In this document: piece by piece, positions 38,130 to 47,007 of the stretch | How the letters are laid out: each line of letters starts with the position of its first letter | How positions within the stretch are numbered: position 1 is the first letter of the stretch | Source: Archangium lipolyticum | Lineage (GTDB): Bacteria; Myxococcota; Myxococcia; Myxococcales; Myxococcaceae | Assembly (NCBI RefSeq): GCF_024623785.1 | Contig: NZ_JANKBZ010000039.1 | Location: 1 to 64,000 of the forward strand | Direction: 5' to 3' | Length of the DNA: 64,000 bases | The notes under the pieces: model-generated | Told to the model about the DNA's origin: nothing | The model's input: the letters and a program-made list of their open reading frames with translations, nothing else | The model's database searches: none | Translations under genes and position numbers: made by a program

Positions 38130-38648
38130 TCACAGCGCCACGCCCACCTCGAGCAGCGTGAGCCCGTAGAGCAGGCCCAGTCCGGGACTGTCCGTCCCCA
38201 CGCCTACCCCGAACTCCAGCAGGGACACCTGCGCGCTCCCCAACATGAAGCGCGCGGGCGCCACCGTCACCCCGAGCCCCAGCGCCGGTCCCGCGATGGC
38301 CACGGGGTGCTCGGGCGTGAGGAAGTCCAGCTTGTCCCCGAAGACTCCCGTCAGGTTCACCAGCACCGCGGGCGACCACCACCCCTGGCGCTGCACGCCC
38401 GCCCCCAACCGCACCGCGAACGCCGAGCCCAGTCCCGTGAGCGCATTCGCGTCGGCCTGGAGCAACCACCGCCCGTCCACCGTGTCGCGCAGGCCGAGGC
38501 CTCCTCCCAGTCCTCCCTGGGTGCGCGCCGGGGAGAGGTACACCGTCCCCCCCGAGCGGACGTACAGCGAGAGCTGGTGCCGGGGCGCATCGGCCACGGC
38601 TGGCGCGGAGGCCAGCGCGGAGAGCACGAGAAGTGTGGAAATGCTCAT
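38130..38648 (-). CDS. Outer-membrane-like secreted protein, last gene of M28 operon
   Basis: A 172-residue exported protein with a signal peptide (MSISTLLVLSALASAPAVA) and alternating Gly/Leu/Val-rich strands ending in an aliphatic C-terminus, suggestive of a small beta-barrel. It overlaps the upstream M28 peptidase gene by 4 bp (ATGA), so translation is coupled. The protein before the peptidase has the same length and character. Function is unknown. Confidence 0.65.
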   Translation of the reverse strand: MSISTLLVLSALASAPAVADAPRHQLSLYVRSGGTVYLSPARTQGGLGGGLGLRDTVDGRWLLQADANALTGLGSAFAVRLGAGVQRQGWWSPAVLVNLTGVFGDKLDFLTPEHPVAIAGPALGLGVTVAPARFMLGSAQVSLLEFGVGVGTDSPGLGLLYGLTLLEVGVAL

Positions 38649-39655
38649 GGCAGCGGTCCTCCCGCCCAGAAGGAGAGCCCGGCGGCGGACAGCTGGGTGA
38701 CGTCAGCGAGGAAGTCCGGATCGAGCGTGGAGGGCACGTCGGTTTTCTGGTGGTAGTGGGGGTTGCGGAAGTTGGCGGTGTCGGTGAGGAAGAGGGCGCT
38801 CTGTCCGGCCACCCAGAAGGGGGCGTGGTCGCTGCGCATGAGGTTGCCCGCGGCGGCGCCAGAGCCATCGTTCGGCGTCACCGCGCCTCGCAGGAAACCC
38901 AGGTCCAGCTGGGAGTTCAACGCGTACAGCTCCTCCAGCCGGGGACGGGAGTCCTCGTTGGCGATGGCGGCGATGAAGTCGCCCGTGGTGGGCATCGGGA
39001 AGCCCGGCAGGCCCTGCTGGGCACCGGGGCTCGGGTCCTTGTAGCCAACGCAGTCGAAGATGATGGAGGCGACGATCCGCTCGTCCGGGTGCGCCTGGAT
39101 GTAGCGCGTGCTGCTCACCAGCCCGAGCTCCTCCAGGTCGAAGCCCAGGAAGCGCACGGTGCGGGCGAAGCGCTTGCCCGAGGCCAGCCGCGCCATCTCC
39201 AACATGACGGCCACGCCCGAGCTGTTGTCGTCCGCCCCCGCGAAGTAGGCGTCGTAGTGGGCCCCCACCACCACCACCTCGTCGGGGTGCTCGGTGCCAC
39301 GCACCTCGGCGATGACGGTCGAGGTGGGCAAGCGCGCATCCTCCGTGTCGTGCGTGGTGACGGTGTAGCCGAGCGACTCGAAGCGCTCACGTACCAGCTG
39401 GCGCGCCTTCTCCCGGGTGAGGTTGCACACGGGCCGGTCCGCCGGGTCGGTCCGCGAGGGCGAGAAGAGGCCGCAGTCCAGCGGGGTGTCCGCGCGGTGG
39501 GCGGCGACGAGCGCGTCCACGTTCGACATCAGCCGGCCCTTGTCCACGCCCGAGGCGAAGTCGCCAGCGCGGGAGACAGCGGCCGCGTCGAGGGAGGGCC
39601 GCGAGGAACAGGAGCTCACGGCGAGGAAGAGGAGTGCGGCGAAGAGCGGTCTCAC
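38645..39655 (-). CDS. M28-family zinc aminopeptidase lipoprotein
   Basis: A 336-residue lipoprotein starting at GTG 39655, with the signal LFAALLFLAVSSC and Cys as lipid site. The M28 fold carries VVVGAHYDAYFAGADDNSSG (His, Asp), DLEELGLV (catalytic and ligand Glu), FDCVGY (Asp) and NPHYHQKTD (His), giving two zinc sites. It hydrolyses N-terminal residues of peptides at the outer face or in the periplasm. The middle of a three-gene operon with 4-bp overlaps on both sides (GTGA, ATGA), placing it between two barrel-like proteins of equal length. Confidence 0.88.
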   Translation of the reverse strand: MRPLFAALLFLAVSSCSSRPSLDAAAVSRAGDFASGVDKGRLMSNVDALVAAHRADTPLDCGLFSPSRTDPADRPVCNLTREKARQLVRERFESLGYTVTTHDTEDARLPTSTVIAEVRGTEHPDEVVVVGAHYDAYFAGADDNSSGVAVMLEMARLASGKRFARTVRFLGFDLEELGLVSSTRYIQAHPDERIVASIIFDCVGYKDPSPGAQQGLPGFPMPTTGDFIAAIANEDSRPRLEELYALNSQLDLGFLRGAVTPNDGSGAAAGNLMRSDHAPFWVAGQSALFLTDTANFRNPHYHQKTDVPSTLDPDFLADVTQLSAAGLSFWAGGPLP

Positions 39656-40188
39656 AGTGTCATCCCCAGGTGGACGAGGCCGAGTTGCAGGCGAAGGGTG
39701 GAGCCGGGCTGGCTGAGGGGGGTGCCCCACTGGAGCTCGAGGGCACTCGCGGTGAAGCGCTGGAAGACGAAGCGCAGGGGCGCGGCATGGAGCGCGACAT
39801 AGGCGGGGCCGATCTGCCCGGACTGATGGCGCGTGAGGTCATCGGCATAGCCGTTCCGGGGCGTGACCATGACGGGCAGGCCACTGAGGCCCAGCTCCGG
39901 ACCCACCGCGGGCCGCCACGTGCCCAGCCGTGGACCGAGGAGGACCCGGGCGAAGACCTCGGCCGGGACGCTCCCCAGACCGGCGGGAAACCAGCGGACA
40001 CCGCCGCCGAGCCGCCAGGAACCGAGCTCCTTCGAGTAGGCGGCCTCGAAACCGAACCGGGGAGATCTGACGTTATAGGTGCCACCGTTGGAGAGGATGA
40101 CGGCGGTGGAGCCGAGGGACACCTCGTGTCCGGCGGCGGCCGCGGCGCCCGGGAGGAGCGCGGCGGCGAGGAGGAACCAGGATCGCAT
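39652..40188 (-). CDS. Outer-membrane-like secreted protein, first gene of M28 operon
   Basis: A 178-residue exported protein with a signal peptide (WFLLAAALLPGAAAA) and predicted amphipathic strands (YNVRSPRFGFEAAYSKEL, VTPRNGYADDL, LRLQLGLVHLGM), typical of a small beta-barrel or lipid-binding envelope protein. Its stop codon overlaps the GTG start of the M28 peptidase. It starts the operon. A longer start upstream is possible. No family named. Confidence 0.65.
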   Translation of the reverse strand: MRSWFLLAAALLPGAAAAAGHEVSLGSTAVILSNGGTYNVRSPRFGFEAAYSKELGSWRLGGGVRWFPAGLGSVPAEVFARVLLGPRLGTWRPAVGPELGLSGLPVMVTPRNGYADDLTRHQSGQIGPAYVALHAAPLRFVFQRFTASALELQWGTPLSQPGSTLRLQLGLVHLGMTL

Positions 40189-40255
40189 GGGAGGGGACTC
40201 TACCCGGACCCGGGCAGCAGAGCAGGCGGGAGTCGCACCGATGCGGCCCCTGCCT

Positions 40256-40276
40256 CCCTCTCCCCCTGGGAGAGGG
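40256..40276. repeat. REP-like hairpin 7
   Basis: CCCTCTCCC-cct-GGGAGAGGG followed by CCGGGGTGAGGGTCTTCC, the same type as hairpin 5. It sits between divergently oriented genes, unlike most copies. The rest of 40189-40423 shows no gene. Confidence 0.85.
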
Positions 40277-40423
40277 CCGGGGTGAGGGTCTTCCCCGAGC
40301 GCCAGGCAACCGAGCACAACCCAGCCCCGGCATCTGGCTCGCCGGATGACCACATCCCACCTTTGCGAGGAAACGAAGCCACGGGCCCGGCGAGGCCGGC
40401 CGAAGGCGGAAGGGAGCCGCGGG

Positions 40424-41362
40424 ATGCGCGTCCACCATTTGAACTGCGTGACGATGTGCCCACCGGGTGGGCGGCTGATGGATGGCAGGCGTCGGCCGGG
40501 CGGAGTGCCGGCGGCGCTGGTGTGCCACACCCTGCTGTTGGAGACGGACCAGGGGCTGGTGCTGGTGGACACGGGCTTCGGGTTGGAGGACGTGCGCAAC
40601 CCGAGGCAGCGGCTGAGCCCCATCTTCCTGGACTTCCTCTGCCGGCCGCAGCTCAACGAGGCGATGACGGCGGTGCGGCAGATCGAACGCCTGGGCTTCA
40701 AGGCGGAGGACGTGCGGCACATCGTGCTGACGCACCTGGACTTCGACCATGCGGGAGGGCTGGACGACTTCCCGGCGGCGCGGGTGCACGTGATGGCGGC
40801 GGAGGCGGACGCGGCGGTGTCGCAGCTGACGTGGCTGGACCGGAGGCGCTTCCGTCCGAGGCAGTGGAGCACGCAGCCACACTGGGTGACGTACCCGATG
40901 CCGCGCGGGGGAGACCGGTGGTTCGGCTTCGAGTGCGTGAGGGACCTGGAGGGCCTGCCGCCGGACATCCTGCTGGTGCCGCTGGTGGGGCACACGCTGG
41001 GGCACGCGGGGGTGGCCGTCCAGCAGTCGGACGGGTGGCTGCTGCACGCGGGCGACGCGTACTTCTACCACGAGGAGATGAACCCGACGCGGCCGCGGTG
41101 CACACCGGGCCTGTGGGCCTACCAGGAGCTGATGCAGAAGGACGGGCGGATGCGGCGGCTGAACCAGGAGCGGCTGCGCGAGCTGGTGCGCCGGCACGAC
41201 CGGGATGTGCGGGTGTTCTGCGCGCACGACGCGGTGGAGTTCGAGCGGCTGGAGGAGGACGCCCGCGCCCACGAGCCGCACGCGCTGCGCGGACTGGCCT
41301 CGGTGGAGGAGACACGGGAACCACCCCTGCCCCCGATGCCCCCCATCATCCCGACGGTGTGA
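40424..41362 (+). CDS. MBL-fold metallohydrolase
   Basis: A 312-residue beta-lactamase-like hydrolase. Metal ligands: THLDFDHAGG (His, Asp-His), VGHTLGHAG (His), HAGDAYF (Asp) and FCAHDAVEF (His). In the first motif the second position is Asp (HLDFDH) rather than His (HxHxDH), as seen in many N-acyl-homoserine-lactonase-like and quorum-quenching MBL proteins. The C-terminus is Pro-rich. The substrate is unknown. The start at 40424 has AAGGGAG 8 nt upstream; upstream starts pass through the REP. Confidence 0.85.
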   Translation: MRVHHLNCVTMCPPGGRLMDGRRRPGGVPAALVCHTLLLETDQGLVLVDTGFGLEDVRNPRQRLSPIFLDFLCRPQLNEAMTAVRQIERLGFKAEDVRHIVLTHLDFDHAGGLDDFPAARVHVMAAEADAAVSQLTWLDRRRFRPRQWSTQPHWVTYPMPRGGDRWFGFECVRDLEGLPPDILLVPLVGHTLGHAGVAVQQSDGWLLHAGDAYFYHEEMNPTRPRCTPGLWAYQELMQKDGRMRRLNQERLRELVRRHDRDVRVFCAHDAVEFERLEEDARAHEPHALRGLASVEETREPPLPPMPPIIPTV

Positions 41363-41374
41363 GCACGAGAAGGG

Positions 41375-42127
41375 TTACAGCTGGATGTTCTCGTGCTTCA
41401 CCAGCGCGGTGAGCGCCTCCTCCATCACCGCGCGCGCCGCCGCCGTGTACTTGTACAGCAGCGCGTGCACCTGCCGGTCCGCCTCGTTCCGGTTCTCGCA
41501 GTGCTTCGAGTACTCCTCGAAGGCCTGCAGGCTGCTCACCAGCTGCGACAGGTGGTTGGGGCACTCGCACTGCACCGCGCTGGAGACCTCCAGCAGCTTG
41601 CCCAGCTTCTCCGGTGAGTAGAGCGGCGGCCTCGGCGTCGCCGGCACCGTCACCGTCGCCAACGTCCCCGACCCCGGTGCCCCCAACTGCAGCCCCGCCG
41701 CCGAAGCTCCCGCGCCCACCACCGGTGCCCCCTGGGCCACCGGCGCCTTCACCGCCGCCGGCTGCAACATCGCGTCCAGCACCGCCAGGTGCACGTGCGC
41801 CCTCAGCAGCGACAGCGAGATGGGCCCCTGCAGCAGCCTCACCTTCCCCGCCGGGTACTGCTGCAACACCCCCCGCCTCGCGAACCGGTACGTCACGATG
41901 GCGTGCCTCGCCCCGGAGCCCTCCAGCAGCGTCGGCACCACCCCCGTCTCCACCCCGTTCAGCTCCAGGAAGTCCAGCGCCAGCACGTCCGGACGCCTCG
42001 CCGGTACCTCCTCCCGGAAGGCTCCCAGCGACGTCCCCGACCACACCACCTCCACGTCTCGGAGCGCCTGCGGATTCTCCCGCAGCTGCGCGGGATAGGA
42101 CTCCCCCAGAAGGGCCAGCTTCACCAT
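41375..42127 (-). CDS. Pseudo-receiver protein with helical C-terminal domain
   Basis: A 250-residue protein. Residues 1-110 resemble a CheY-like receiver: N-terminal strand VKLALLGES, the Asp of RPDVLALDFLEL, an AIVTYRF strand and LLQGPISLSLL in place of the Lys-Pro loop. The N-terminal acidic pair and the conserved Lys are missing, so phosphorylation is doubtful. An Ala/Pro/Val linker follows, then a conserved helical domain with PLYSPEKLGKL and CECPNHLSQLVSSLQAFEEY; Cys-x-Cys may bind metal. It lies 59 bp downstream of the histidine kinase on the same strand. Confidence 0.6.
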   Translation of the reverse strand: MVKLALLGESYPAQLRENPQALRDVEVVWSGTSLGAFREEVPARRPDVLALDFLELNGVETGVVPTLLEGSGARHAIVTYRFARRGVLQQYPAGKVRLLQGPISLSLLRAHVHLAVLDAMLQPAAVKAPVAQGAPVVGAGASAAGLQLGAPGSGTLATVTVPATPRPPLYSPEKLGKLLEVSSAVQCECPNHLSQLVSSLQAFEEYSKHCENRNEADRQVHALLYKYTAAARAVMEEALTALVKHENIQL

Positions 42128-42186
42128 GTGACTCACCTCGCGGAACTTCCCCAGGGTGTCCTGGCCCGATACCCCGTTCAATCGGA

Positions 42187-44463
42187 CTAGTGCACCAGCC
42201 CCGGAGGCTGTGAGAAGGCATCCACTTCCCGACTGGCTGGCGAAATCGGAAGTTCAACGGTGAACGACGTCCCCTCCCCCACCTCGCTGTCCACCCGCAC
42301 GGTGCCCCCGTGCGCCTCCACCAACTGCCGCACGATGTAGAGCCCCAGCCCGAAGCCCTCCTTCTTCTCCCCCTCCGTCGGCGCCTTCTTGAAGCGCTCG
42401 AAGATGTGGCGCTGCTGCTCCCGCGGAATCCCCGGCCCGTGGTCGCGCACCCTCAACCGCCCGTGCCCATCCGTGCGCTCCACCCGCACCTCGATGGGCC
42501 TCCCCTTGCCGTACTTGAAGGCGTTGGACAGCAGGTTCGTCAGCACCCGCTCCAGCCGCAGCCGGTCCCATCTCCCCACCACTCCCAACTGCACGTCCAG
42601 CACCAGCCGGCTCCCCACCTCCGCCGCCTGCTCCGCGTGCCGCGCCACCGCCTCGTGCGCCAGCTCCGCCAGATCCACCTCCCCCAGCTCCAGCTCCATC
42701 CTCCCCGAGCCCAGCCGCGACAGGTCCAGCAGGTTGTGCAGCAGCCTCCCCAACCGCTGCGTGTAGCGCATCGCTGCGGTGAGCCCCTCGCGCAGCTTGT
42801 CCACGTCCGCCGGCGGCGCGCGCCGCAGCTTGCCCAGCATCAACTGCAACGCCTGTAGCGGCGTGCCCAGGTCGTGCGACGCCACCCCGATGAGCTCCAG
42901 CGCCGCCTGCGCCTCGCGCAGCAGCCGCGCGTTGTCCAGCGACAACGCCGCGCGCCCGGCCAGCTCCTCGACGAACACCTGGTCCGTCTCCGTGAAGCGC
43001 CGCTCGGGCTTCTGCGTCATCAGCACCAGCACGCCCAGCGTCCTCCCCCCGGCTCGCAGCGGCACGGTCAGCGAGGAGCTCGTCGCCAGCTTCCGGACCA
43101 GCTGCTGCTGCCCGGCCTCCACCGCCACCTGCTCCAGCCGCTCCGGCGCCACCTCGGTCACCAGCTCCGAGCGTCCCGACCGGAGCACCTCCCAGAGCCG
43201 GTGCAGCAGGCCCCTCGCCGGCGTGCGGCGTTGGCTCATCTCCCACAACAGGCGCTCCATCTCCGGCGAGACGTGGCGCACCGTGCGGGGCGTCAGCTCG
43301 CCCGTGGGCGTGAGCAGGAAGAGCAGGCAGCCATCCGCCAGATCCGGCACCAGGTGCCGCACCAGCTCCGCCACCACCAGGTCCGGATCTCCCGCGGAGA
43401 GGAAGAGCCGCTCGGCCTCCACGAAGAGACGCTGGGCACGCTCCATCCGCCGGCGCTCGGTGATGTCGCGCGTGAGCACCACGAACCCATCGAGCCGGCC
43501 CCGCTCGTCGCGCAGCGGGGTGAGCAGGCTCTCACCCCAGAAGCGCGAGCCGTCCTTGCGCAGCCTCCACCCCTGCGACTCCAGCCGCCCCTCGCGCGTC
43601 GCCCGCTCCAGATCCTTCCGCGGCTGCCCCTCCGCCACCTCCTCCGGCGGGTACAACAGCGCGCCCGGCTGATGGATGATCTCCTCGGCACGCCAGCCCT
43701 GGATGCGCTCGGCGCCCGGGTTCCAGCTCGCCACCCGTCCCTGGGGGTCCAACAGGTACAGGGCATAATCCTTCACCCCCTCCACCAACAGCCGGAAGCG
43801 CTCCTCGGAGGCACGCGCCTCGTGGTGCAGGGGCCACAGCGCGCGGGTGAGCACCCAGGCCAGCCCCATCGCCACCAGCAGCCCCAGCGTGGCCGCGACG
43901 AGGATGAGCCAGAGCGCCCGGCGGTCCGCCCGCCTCTCCTGTTGGACTCCCGCCTCCAGCCGCTCCCGGGTGAGCTGCGCGAGCGCCTTCAACGCCTCGT
44001 CGGTCCGCGCCCGCGCCGCCACCACCTTCTGGCCCAGTTGCCTCAGCTCCGTGAAGGAGGCATCCCGCAGCAGCGCCTCCCTCTTCCGCGCACTGAGGGC
44101 CTGGTGCGCCTGCTCGCTGGCGGCCACCTCCTCCAGTGCCCGCACCTCATCCTCCCCCTGGGCGTGCGAGCGCAGCTCCTCCAGCGTCTCCTGGAACTGC
44201 GCCCGGGCCCGCTGCTCGTCCCCCCGGAAGGCGTCGTTGCGCGTCAGCTCGAAACCGCGCTGGGCGGCGAGCTTCTCGCTGAAGGCCCGGCGCAGGCTCT
44301 CCACCTTCGCCAGGTGCAGGGTCGGGCCCGTGGTGAGCTGCTCGTTGCCGGTGAGCACCGAGCGCAGGGCGAGCGCGGAGATGGTGGCGATGGCCAGAGC
44401 GATCGCCAGCGAGGCAGCGAATCCCACCGCGATACGTGTCGCGAAAGTCCAGGGACGCCGCAT
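42187..44463 (-). CDS. Hybrid-type membrane sensor histidine kinase with PAS and GAF domains
   Basis: A 758-residue kinase. Two membrane helices (residues about 10-32 and 190-210) flank an extracytoplasmic helical sensor. Then PAS with PAC (RFRLLVEGVKDYALYLLD, GFVVLTRDITERRR), GAF (EAERLFLSAGDPDLVV, FTETDQVFVEEL), HisKA (IGVASHDLGTPLQALQ) and HATPase (N-box LLSNAFKYG, G1 DHGPGIP, G2 GFGLGLYIV). No receiver is fused. The pseudo-receiver gene downstream is the only close partner. GGGAG precedes the ATG at 44463. Confidence 0.9.
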   Translation of the reverse strand: MRRPWTFATRIAVGFAASLAIALAIATISALALRSVLTGNEQLTTGPTLHLAKVESLRRAFSEKLAAQRGFELTRNDAFRGDEQRARAQFQETLEELRSHAQGEDEVRALEEVAASEQAHQALSARKREALLRDASFTELRQLGQKVVAARARTDEALKALAQLTRERLEAGVQQERRADRRALWLILVAATLGLLVAMGLAWVLTRALWPLHHEARASEERFRLLVEGVKDYALYLLDPQGRVASWNPGAERIQGWRAEEIIHQPGALLYPPEEVAEGQPRKDLERATREGRLESQGWRLRKDGSRFWGESLLTPLRDERGRLDGFVVLTRDITERRRMERAQRLFVEAERLFLSAGDPDLVVAELVRHLVPDLADGCLLFLLTPTGELTPRTVRHVSPEMERLLWEMSQRRTPARGLLHRLWEVLRSGRSELVTEVAPERLEQVAVEAGQQQLVRKLATSSSLTVPLRAGGRTLGVLVLMTQKPERRFTETDQVFVEELAGRAALSLDNARLLREAQAALELIGVASHDLGTPLQALQLMLGKLRRAPPADVDKLREGLTAAMRYTQRLGRLLHNLLDLSRLGSGRMELELGEVDLAELAHEAVARHAEQAAEVGSRLVLDVQLGVVGRWDRLRLERVLTNLLSNAFKYGKGRPIEVRVERTDGHGRLRVRDHGPGIPREQQRHIFERFKKAPTEGEKKEGFGLGLYIVRQLVEAHGGTVRVDSEVGEGTSFTVELPISPASREVDAFSQPPGLVH

Positions 44464-44709
44464 CAGCTCCCACACCCCCCTCACGCGAGCGGCAGCCCGC
44501 CCACGCAAGGTGGCGCCCTGGAGCGGATGTAGGAATCGGTGCTCCCGGGCAAGGGGGTGTCGGAAACCGTTCACCCTCCTGTACCCGGGGACGAGCCCCA
44601 TCCGTTCACCGGGGAGCGCTCGGCCCCCGGGGACCCCTTCCCTCGCGGGGGGTGGCGCCACAGGTTGTGCCCTCGTCGGCCACTCGAAGCGTGGGCGAAG
44701 GGCAGGGGC

Positions 44710-46917
44710 ATGGGCGTGCGGTGGAGCGGGCTCCTCGGGTGGGTGGGCCTGGTCTCGGTGCTGCTGGTGGCATGCGGGGGGACGGTGGATGAGGATCCGC
44801 CCCCGGGCACGCTCGCGCGCAACGGGTGCCAGCCGAGAAGCTGCGAGGAGCAGGGGCTGGAGTGCGGCACGGCCATCGATGGCTGCGGCGGCGTCCTCTA
44901 CTGTGGCACCTGCCCCGAGGGCATGGCCTGTGGCGACAGTGGCCTGCCCAACCGGTGCGTTCCCATGCCCTGCACGCCGGCCTCGTGTGAGTCGCTGGGC
45001 AGGAACTGTGGCGCCGTGCCAGATGGGTGCGGAGGGATGCTGGAGTGCGGCCTCTGCACGCCTCCGGAGACGTGTGGAGGAGGCGGTACCGCCAACGTCT
45101 GCGGCCGGGCGCCCTGCACGCCCATCACCTGCGAGGCACTGGGCAAGAACTGCGGCACCCTGGCCGATGGCTGTGGGGGAACGCTCGAGTGCGGCACCTG
45201 CCCCGAGGGACAGACGTGCGGCGGCGGCGGCGCGCCCAACACCTGCGGCCGGGCGCGCTGCACGCCCACCACGTGCGAGGCGCTCGGGAAGAACTGCGGC
45301 ACGCTGTCGGACGGGTGCGGGGGGACGCTCGAGTGCGGCACCTGCCCTGGGGGCACGACGTGCGGCGCCGCCGTGCCCAACGTCTGTGGCAGCCCGCCCT
45401 GCGCGCCGGCCACGTGCTCGGGGCTGGGGAAGAACTGCGGCACCCTCCCGGACGGGTGCGGTGGGACGCTCGAGTGTGGCACCTGTCCCGGGAGCGAGTC
45501 CTGCGGCGGAGGCGGAGCGCCCAACGTGTGCGGCCCGGCCACATGCATTCCCACCACGTGCACGGCGCAGGGGAAGAACTGCGGCATCATCTCCAACGGG
45601 TGCGGGGGGGTGCTCGACTGCGGACAGTGCTTCGGGAACGAGACGTGCGGCGGAGGCGGCGTGGCCAACGTCTGCGGCTCGCCGTGCCTGGCGGCCACGT
45701 GCGCCGAGCTGGGCAAGGACTGTGGCATCGTGCCGGACGGGTGCGGAGGAATCCTCGACTGCGGCACCTGCGGGCCGGGGGAGACCTGTGGGGGCGGGGG
45801 CGTGCCCAATGTCTGCGCCGAGACGGTGTGCCGGCCGTACACCTGCTGCTTCCTGGGGAAGAACTGCGGCACGGTGAAGGACGGGTGCGGCGGGACGCTC
45901 GACTGCGGCACCTGCCCCGAGGGCGAGACGTGCGGCGGAGCGGGTGTGCCCAACGTGTGCTACCGCTCGACACCGGTGTGCGTGGACAGGGATCTGGGCA
46001 GCGAGCTGCCGGTGCGGGTGAAGGGAAGCACGGCGTACGCCAATGATGACCACCAGTCCGCGTGCGGGGGCCGGGGCGCGCCGGACCGGGGCTTCCTCTG
46101 GACGGCGCCGAGGAGCGGCACCTTCACCTTCGACACGGCGCGCTCGGCGCTGGACACGCTGCTGAGCGTGAGACGGGACGGCTGTGGGGGCGCGGAGCTC
46201 GCGTGCGCCACGGACGGCATCAGCTACGGCGGAGGCGCGCGGGTGTCGGCGACGCTGCTGGCGGGCCAGCGGGTGCTGGTGGTGGTGGACTCGCCGCTGG
46301 GAGGCAACTTCAGCGCGGGGGACTTCGAGCTGCACATCGACGAGCTGCTGGCCACGGAGGCCGGGCGCTGCTTCGACGGCACGGACAATGATGGAGACCG
46401 GTGGGTGGACTGCGCGGACACGGACTGCCAGGACGCACCGGGCTGTGGCGGGAGCGGGTGCGCGGACACGGACCTGGGCAGCGCGTTGCCGGTGACGTAC
46501 CTGGGGGACACGGCGCAGGCGGGGGACGGCTTCCAGGGCACGTGCGGGGCGGTGCTGCAGCAGGACCGGGCGCACCTGTGGACAGCGCCGAGGAGTGGCA
46601 CCTTCGTCTTCGACACGGTGGGCAGCGGCCACGGCAACGCGCTGTACGTGCTGACGGGGTGCCGGGGCCGGGAGCTGGCCTGCTCGGCGAGCCGCACCGC
46701 GGGGAAGACGGGGGCGCCGGTGGTGAAGCTGCCCTTGCTGCAAGGACAGACGGTGCTGGTGGTGGTGGACGGCCTGACTGGCAATGACAGGGCCTCGCCC
46801 ATCCGCTACTCGCTGCACATCACCGAGTACGTGCCCCGCGAGTCCGGCCGCTGCTCCAATGGCGCGGACGACGACGCGGATGGATGGGCGGACTCGGCCG
46901 ACTCCGACTGTCAGTGA
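44710..46917 (+). CDS. Lipoprotein with eight Cys-rich repeats and two PPC-like domains
   Basis: A 735-residue lipoprotein (LVSVLLVAC lipobox). Residues about 40-415 hold eight repeats of about 46 residues with the pattern C.P.TC..LGKNCG...DGCGG.L.CG.C...E.CGGGG..N.C; all Cys are conserved, giving up to eight disulfide-rich modules. The C-terminal half has two similar PPC-like domains (LGSELPVRVKG and LGSALPVTYLG, each with TAPRSGTF.FDT and VLVVVD), each followed by a calcium-loop module CFDGTDNDGDRWVDC or CSNGADDDADGW. Such proteins line the myxobacterial surface. Function not known; adhesion or metal binding is plausible. Confidence 0.82.
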   Translation: MGVRWSGLLGWVGLVSVLLVACGGTVDEDPPPGTLARNGCQPRSCEEQGLECGTAIDGCGGVLYCGTCPEGMACGDSGLPNRCVPMPCTPASCESLGRNCGAVPDGCGGMLECGLCTPPETCGGGGTANVCGRAPCTPITCEALGKNCGTLADGCGGTLECGTCPEGQTCGGGGAPNTCGRARCTPTTCEALGKNCGTLSDGCGGTLECGTCPGGTTCGAAVPNVCGSPPCAPATCSGLGKNCGTLPDGCGGTLECGTCPGSESCGGGGAPNVCGPATCIPTTCTAQGKNCGIISNGCGGVLDCGQCFGNETCGGGGVANVCGSPCLAATCAELGKDCGIVPDGCGGILDCGTCGPGETCGGGGVPNVCAETVCRPYTCCFLGKNCGTVKDGCGGTLDCGTCPEGETCGGAGVPNVCYRSTPVCVDRDLGSELPVRVKGSTAYANDDHQSACGGRGAPDRGFLWTAPRSGTFTFDTARSALDTLLSVRRDGCGGAELACATDGISYGGGARVSATLLAGQRVLVVVDSPLGGNFSAGDFELHIDELLATEAGRCFDGTDNDGDRWVDCADTDCQDAPGCGGSGCADTDLGSALPVTYLGDTAQAGDGFQGTCGAVLQQDRAHLWTAPRSGTFVFDTVGSGHGNALYVLTGCRGRELACSASRTAGKTGAPVVKLPLLQGQTVLVVVDGLTGNDRASPIRYSLHITEYVPRESGRCSNGADDDADGWADSADSDCQ

Positions 46918-46978
46918 GCCCGCCAGGACGTCCAGGCACTGCCGCCGGGGCCGGACTTCCAGCGGGAAGCGGCCCCGG

Positions 46979-46998
46979 CCCTCTCCCCAGGGGGAGAG
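46979..46998. repeat. REP-like hairpin variant 8
   Basis: CCTCTCCCC-a-GGGGGAGAGG between two convergent genes. It is a shorter relative of the other hairpins and probably works as a terminator. Confidence 0.6.
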
Positions 46999-47007
46999 GC
47001 GTCCGGC

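Noticed and set aside
42187-46818. Very long open frame antisense to the Cys-rich repeat lipoprotein
   Set aside because: The antisense part repeats only because the sense gene does; the real kinase starts at 44463 with a membrane anchor and Shine-Dalgarno.
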